DNA from: Dokdonella sp.
GTDB taxonomy: Bacteria; Pseudomonadota; Gammaproteobacteria; Xanthomonadales; Rhodanobacteraceae
NCBI GenBank assembly: GCA_023228465.1
Contig: JALOBC010000027.1
Location: 1 to 39,149 of the forward strand
Length of the DNA stretch: 39,149 bases
Reading direction: 5' to 3'
Within the stretch, counting starts at the first letter, position 1. Each line of letters opens with the position of its first letter. Position numbers and translations under genes: made by a program. Of this stretch, positions 35,472 to 39,149 are shown piece by piece. The notes under the pieces were generated by a model, which saw only the letters and a list, made by a program, of their open reading frames with translations, was not told the DNA's origin and did no database searches.

Positions 35472-37190
35472 GTGGGCGTGAACGAGGGCGACGTGCAACC
35501 GCTGGTGGTCGGTGTGGTCAGCCACCGCAACCTGGTACCGGCGCAGGTCGAGGCAATCCGCGCGCGCGTGCACGAGCTGTTTGCGGGCCTGCGTCGCAGC
35601 TTCCCGCAACTGCCGCTGACGGTCGTCTCGGCGCTGGCGGCCGGTGGTGACCAGCTGGTGGCCGAGGAGGCGCTGGCGAGCGGCGCGCGGCTGATCGCGC
35701 CGCTGCCGTTCCCGCGCGCGGTGTATGCGCTGGATTTTCGCGATCCGCAGCGCCGCGCGCACTTCGAGTCCTTGTGCGACCAGGCAACCACGCTCGAGCC
35801 GACGCTGGCCGATGATGTGCCCTGCCCCGGCGCAGGCGGCCAGCGCAGGCGTGACTGGTGCTACGCCAGAACCGGCGTCTATATCGCCAGCCACTGCCAC
35901 CTGCTGCTGGCCCTGTGGGACGGCAAGGTTTCCCGGCTGCCCGGCGGCACGGCGCAGGTCGTCGCCTACTTTCTCGGCGGCCGGCTGCCGCAGTTGCTCG
36001 AGCGGCGCGCCGCGGGCGGCAGCGCCAATCCACTGGACGAGGATACCAACCGCCTGCTGTGCCACATCGTCTGTTCACGCGACGTGGCCGGCGGCGACCC
36101 GATCGCTCCGCTGCGCCCACTGCAGCTCATCTGGCGCGCCGGCGAGGAAGTCACGCACGGACCCGACGCGATGCCACAGGCCGGGCGCGTGATGTTCGCG
36201 CGCATCGCGGAACTGAACCTGGATCGCGCCCGCCACGCCGGCGCCATCGAGGCCGCCGCGCGCGACCTGCCAGGACCGGCGCAGGGGCTGGCGGCGCACG
36301 CGCCGATCGAACGCAGCTTCGCCATCGCCGACTGGCTGGCCCTGCACTACCAGCGGCGCGTGATGTTCTCGATGCGTGCGATGTACAGCCTGGCCGCGCT
36401 GATGGGCATTGCCTTCGTGCTCTACGGCGACTGGTCACAGCAATACATGATCTTCGTATTCCTGCTGCTGTTCGCCCTTGGCGTGGCGCTGGACCGGGTG
36501 GCCACCCGGCGCGAATGGCACCGCAAGTACCTCGACTACCGGGCGCTGGCCGAAGGTTTGCGGGTGCAGGCGTATTGGCGCCGCGCCGGCCTGTCGATCA
36601 CCGATGATGGCGAATTTGCCCACGACGACTTCCTGCAGAAGCAGGACATCGATCTTGGCTGGATCCGCAATGTGATGCGCGCGGTGGGCCTGATTGCAGC
36701 CGCGAGTGGCCAACCGGGTCGTATCGACCTGGCTGCGGTGATCCAGGAATGGGTGGGCGAATCCGGGCGTTGCGGGCAGTTGCACTACTACGAGGGGCGC
36801 TTCACCGAACGCCTGCGCCACCATCACCTGACCCAGCGGATCGGCGCCTTCAGCCTGTGGGCCAGCATCGCCATCAGCATCTTCCTGGCGCTGTTCGTGT
36901 TCGCCCTGCAACAGGAGGTGCAGGCCGTGCTGGTGTCGATCATGGCCACCCTGTCGATCATTGCCGCGGTGCGCGAGGCCTATGCCTACCGCAAGGCGGA
37001 CAAGGAACTGATCAAGCAATACCGCTTCATGCGGCACCTCTTTTCCAGGGCGCGCGATGCGCTGGATCGCACGACGGACGCAACCGAGCAGCGCGCGATC
37101 CTGCGCGCACTCGGCGAAGCCGCCCTGACCGAGCACGCCGAATGGACGCTGATGCACCGCGAACGGCCGCTCGACCACGCGCGGATCTGA
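35472..37190 (+). CDS. SLOG-SLATT membrane protein, candidate signal-gated pore
   Basis: The product is 572 aa. A GTG start at 35472 is chosen because GGAGG lies 7 bp upstream; the ORF opens at 35400. Residues about 5-215 look like a SLOG nucleotide-binding Rossmann domain: PLVVGVVSHRNL, VVSALAAGGDQLVAEEAL, and LLALWDGK. Residues about 300-345 form two membrane helices, followed by WHRKYLDYRALAEGLRVQAYW, the hallmark of SLATT/DUF4231 proteins. Two more helices lie at about 460-500, then a helical end (DKELIKQYRFMRHLF). SLATT proteins are predicted pore-forming effectors, and SLOG domains bind NAD-derived signals in Thoeris ThsA. Here the sensor and effector are fused and encoded with a TIR protein. 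Confidence 0.8.
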   Translation: MGVNEGDVQPLVVGVVSHRNLVPAQVEAIRARVHELFAGLRRSFPQLPLTVVSALAAGGDQLVAEEALASGARLIAPLPFPRAVYALDFRDPQRRAHFESLCDQATTLEPTLADDVPCPGAGGQRRRDWCYARTGVYIASHCHLLLALWDGKVSRLPGGTAQVVAYFLGGRLPQLLERRAAGGSANPLDEDTNRLLCHIVCSRDVAGGDPIAPLRPLQLIWRAGEEVTHGPDAMPQAGRVMFARIAELNLDRARHAGAIEAAARDLPGPAQGLAAHAPIERSFAIADWLALHYQRRVMFSMRAMYSLAALMGIAFVLYGDWSQQYMIFVFLLLFALGVALDRVATRREWHRKYLDYRALAEGLRVQAYWRRAGLSITDDGEFAHDDFLQKQDIDLGWIRNVMRAVGLIAAASGQPGRIDLAAVIQEWVGESGRCGQLHYYEGRFTERLRHHHLTQRIGAFSLWASIAISIFLALFVFALQQEVQAVLVSIMATLSIIAAVREAYAYRKADKELIKQYRFMRHLFSRARDALDRTTDATEQRAILRALGEAALTEHAEWTLMHRERPLDHARI

Positions 37191-37389
37191 AGCCCTTCGC
37201 GGCCCTTGCGGCCACCCCTTGCTCGCCCGGCAGCGTCGAGCCGCACACCGCTGCGCCGTGACGAGCGCAGCGCCTGCGCCAGCGCCGCCGCCGGTGCCGG
37301 CGATTGCCGGAAAGGCGGGGAGAGTCAGGCGGCGCGCGGCGCGCGACTCTTCAGGCCGGAAGGGAAGTGCGGAACCTGGGCGCGCCGCT

Positions 37390-39149
37390 TCAGTCGGTGC
37401 CTGCGGCCAGGTCGAGCAGCAGAACCAATGGCCCCGGGGCGCCTTCCAGCAACAGCAGGCGCCTGCCTTGAACTTCACCGGGCAAGGTGCCGAGGCCGAG
37501 CAGCCTGCCGCCGGGGGCGGGGACCCATGGCGTTGTCTGTTGCACGCCGCGAGCGTCACTTGCCTGCATGCGCACCCAGCTCGCTGAGCCGCGTTGGAGC
37601 CAGTGCAGTTCCACGGCATGATCGGCGCTGCGCAGATACAGCAGGGTCCGCCTGCCGTCGATGTCCGCGTTCGGCACTTCCACCGTGGCCACCGCGTCGC
37701 CCTGCAGCACCGCAGTGGCCGCGGAGCCGTCGATCCGCTGCGTGCCATCGCCATGGGACGCATCGAAGCCGTCGCGCAGAAGAACCAGAATGTTGCTGTC
37801 GGTCTCGGTGCCGGCGCCGGCAGCCTCGATGGTCACTGTTGCCGTGGCCTCGTCACTGTTGGCCAGAATCGGCACATCGACCAGCCAGGTCAGGCTGCGG
37901 CCGGGGGCAACCCGTGCGTTGTCGCTGAACCCGCCATGCCCCTGTGCGCCGCATGCCGTGCCGCTGCCAGGCGGCGTGATGCACTGCCAGAACACCCGCG
38001 TGACGTCGATGGCGGCACTGAAGGTGGCGCTGATGGCCACGTTGTCGGCAGTGCCCGTGCCATGGTTGGCCAGCGTGACGACGTAGGTCAGCGTCCGGCC
38101 ATAGCGGGCGTAGTCACGGCCGCCGTCATCGAGGGTCACGGCCAGCTGTGCCACCAACGCCTCGCAGGCCACCTCGACGTCGACAATATCGGCGCCGGCG
38201 ATCGTGCCACTGGCCCGGGCGACGCTGCACGATTGGCCTTGGGGCTGGCCGCTGACTGTCACCAGATAGGCGGCCCCTTCCGGCAAGCTGGCCGAGAAAC
38301 TGAACTGGCCATTGCCCAGCAGCACCAGGTCGCTGCCGCCATTCAGCCGCAGGATGACTCCCTGCCCGCCGGTCAGCCCGGTGACAGTGCCGCCGACGCG
38401 GTAGCGATTGGTGCATACGACGTGCACGTCGCTCACGTCAGCCGCCTCGATGCTGCCGGTGCCCTGGAACACCGTGCAGTTCTGCAGCGGCTGATCCGGC
38501 TGGACCCGTACGCTGACGGCATAGCCGGCGCCGTGCATGAGCGTGCCCGGGAACTGGAACGTGCCATTCGCCGTGATGGCCAGGTCATCGCCCCCGTTGT
38601 TCTGCAGCACCAGGCCCGAACCCGTCAGCCCGATCACCGTGCCGCCGACGTGATAGCTGGTGGCGGCAAAACTCGCCGTGACCTGGCAATCGGCCTGGAT
38701 GTTGGCGGCCGTCCAGGTGCCGTCGCCATTGTCGGCGGGGCTGCAGGTATCGCCCGTCACCGCACCGACGTGGTAGCCGATGTCCGCCGTCAGCGTGAAA
38801 CTGGCGTCGTCGCCATGATTCACCGTTTGAGAAGCCGGGCTGATGGCGCCGTGGCCACCCGGCGCGGTTGCCGTCACCGTGTAGGTGTCGATGGCAAAGC
38901 TCGCCGTGACCTGGCAATCGGCCTGGATGTCGGCCGCCGTCCAGGTGCCATCGCCATTGTCGGCAGGCGTGCAGGTATCGCCCGTCACCGCGCCGACGTG
39001 GTAGCCGGTGTCCGCCGTCAGCGTGAAACTGGCGTCGTCGCCACGGTTCACCGTTTGAGAAGCCGGGCTGATGGAACCGTGGCCACCCGGCGCCGTTGCC
39101 GTCACCGTGTAGGTGTCGATGGCAAAGCTCGCCGTGACCTGGCAGTCGG
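37390..39149 (-). CDS. large secreted repeat protein, C-terminal part (runs off the right edge)
   Basis: At least 586 aa of the C-terminal part are visible on the minus strand. At the N-terminal side lie 76-aa repeats of the bacterial GYxV/InlB-like type (TVTATAPGGHGSISPASQ, NRGDDASFTLTAD, GYHVGAVTGDTC). They are followed by two GGTVTGLTGxG-type Ig-like modules and a DUF11/CARDB-like domain (LTYVVTLANHGTGTADNVAISATF). There is no anchor motif at the end (LLLLDLAAGTD). The signal peptide and start lie beyond the window. Such proteins are usually exported and surface-bound or released; a function cannot be given. It converges with the SLOG-SLATT gene across a 200-bp gap. Confidence 0.8.
   Translation of the reverse strand, partial: DCQVTASFAIDTYTVTATAPGGHGSISPASQTVNRGDDASFTLTADTGYHVGAVTGDTCTPADNGDGTWTAADIQADCQVTASFAIDTYTVTATAPGGHGAISPASQTVNHGDDASFTLTADIGYHVGAVTGDTCSPADNGDGTWTAANIQADCQVTASFAATSYHVGGTVIGLTGSGLVLQNNGGDDLAITANGTFQFPGTLMHGAGYAVSVRVQPDQPLQNCTVFQGTGSIEAADVSDVHVVCTNRYRVGGTVTGLTGGQGVILRLNGGSDLVLLGNGQFSFSASLPEGAAYLVTVSGQPQGQSCSVARASGTIAGADIVDVEVACEALVAQLAVTLDDGGRDYARYGRTLTYVVTLANHGTGTADNVAISATFSAAIDVTRVFWQCITPPGSGTACGAQGHGGFSDNARVAPGRSLTWLVDVPILANSDEATATVTIEAAGAGTETDSNILVLLRDGFDASHGDGTQRIDGSAATAVLQGDAVATVEVPNADIDGRRTLLYLRSADHAVELHWLQRGSASWVRMQASDARGVQQTTPWVPAPGGRLLGLGTLPGEVQGRRLLLLEGAPGPLVLLLDLAAGTD
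38678..39149 (-). repeat. 228-bp tandem repeats (76 codons)
   Basis: The 20-mer beginning GTGACCTGGCAATCGG recurs at 38678, 38906 and 39134, exactly 228 bp apart, with near-identical sequence between. The copies differ by a few substitutions only (for example ATGTTGGCGGCC against ATGTCGGCCGCC), which indicates recent duplication or homogenisation. The array continues past the right edge. Confidence 0.9.

Overview
This high-GC window most likely comes from a Xanthomonadales/Lysobacterales-type gammaproteobacterium, probably environmental. That placement is an inference from Xanthomonas-like integron attC sites, a perfect CRP/Clp-type operator, and the typical GC-rich arsenosugar operon. No rRNA or intact tRNA gene is present. 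The left 23 kb is accessory DNA with many remnants. The right 16 kb is a compact block of arsenic metabolism and signalling genes.

1-1.2 kb: two gene cassettes of a chromosomal integron. Each cassette start is complementary to its own attC left end. The cassettes are bracketed by ends of what look like IS110/IS1111-type elements lying inside attC sites; the N-terminus of one transposase runs off the left edge. 1.2-5.5 kb: a twice-frameshifted SRAP (yedK-like) pseudogene, an orphan MbcA/ParS-type antitoxin and two unknown genes. 5.5-11 kb: a giant (1733 aa) protein with a tyrosine-recombinase catalytic domain near its C-terminus. Its 5' end lies about 260 bp from a tRNA-Met-like 3' fragment that looks like an integration scar.

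11-22 kb: a type I restriction-modification locus. hsdM and hsdS overlap and read leftward, hsdR reads rightward toward them, and between them sits a 1258-aa nuclease-STAND NTPase with its own promoter, a candidate Avs-like phage sensor.

22-26 kb: a tandem universal stress protein, a small Cys-rich GDCCVxC protein, a broken SAM methyltransferase and a DUF1499 membrane protein.

26-32.4 kb: a leftward, translationally coupled arsenosugar operon. In order of transcription it encodes an ECF-type sigma factor, a TVP38-FAD disulfide oxidoreductase fusion, ArsS, ArsM, a TIGR04283 glycosyltransferase and a TIGR04282 (DUF2064) protein.

32.6-37.2 kb: divergent from that operon, behind a perfect TGTGA-N6-TCACA site, lies a three-gene rightward unit: a TIR-TM-TPR protein, a small unknown protein and a SLOG-SLATT membrane protein. 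This resembles a Thoeris-like nucleotide-signalling system with a predicted membrane-pore effector and is the best candidate for an undescribed system here. 37.4 kb to the end: the C-terminal part of a large secreted repeat protein with 228-bp tandem repeats, reading leftward from beyond the right edge.
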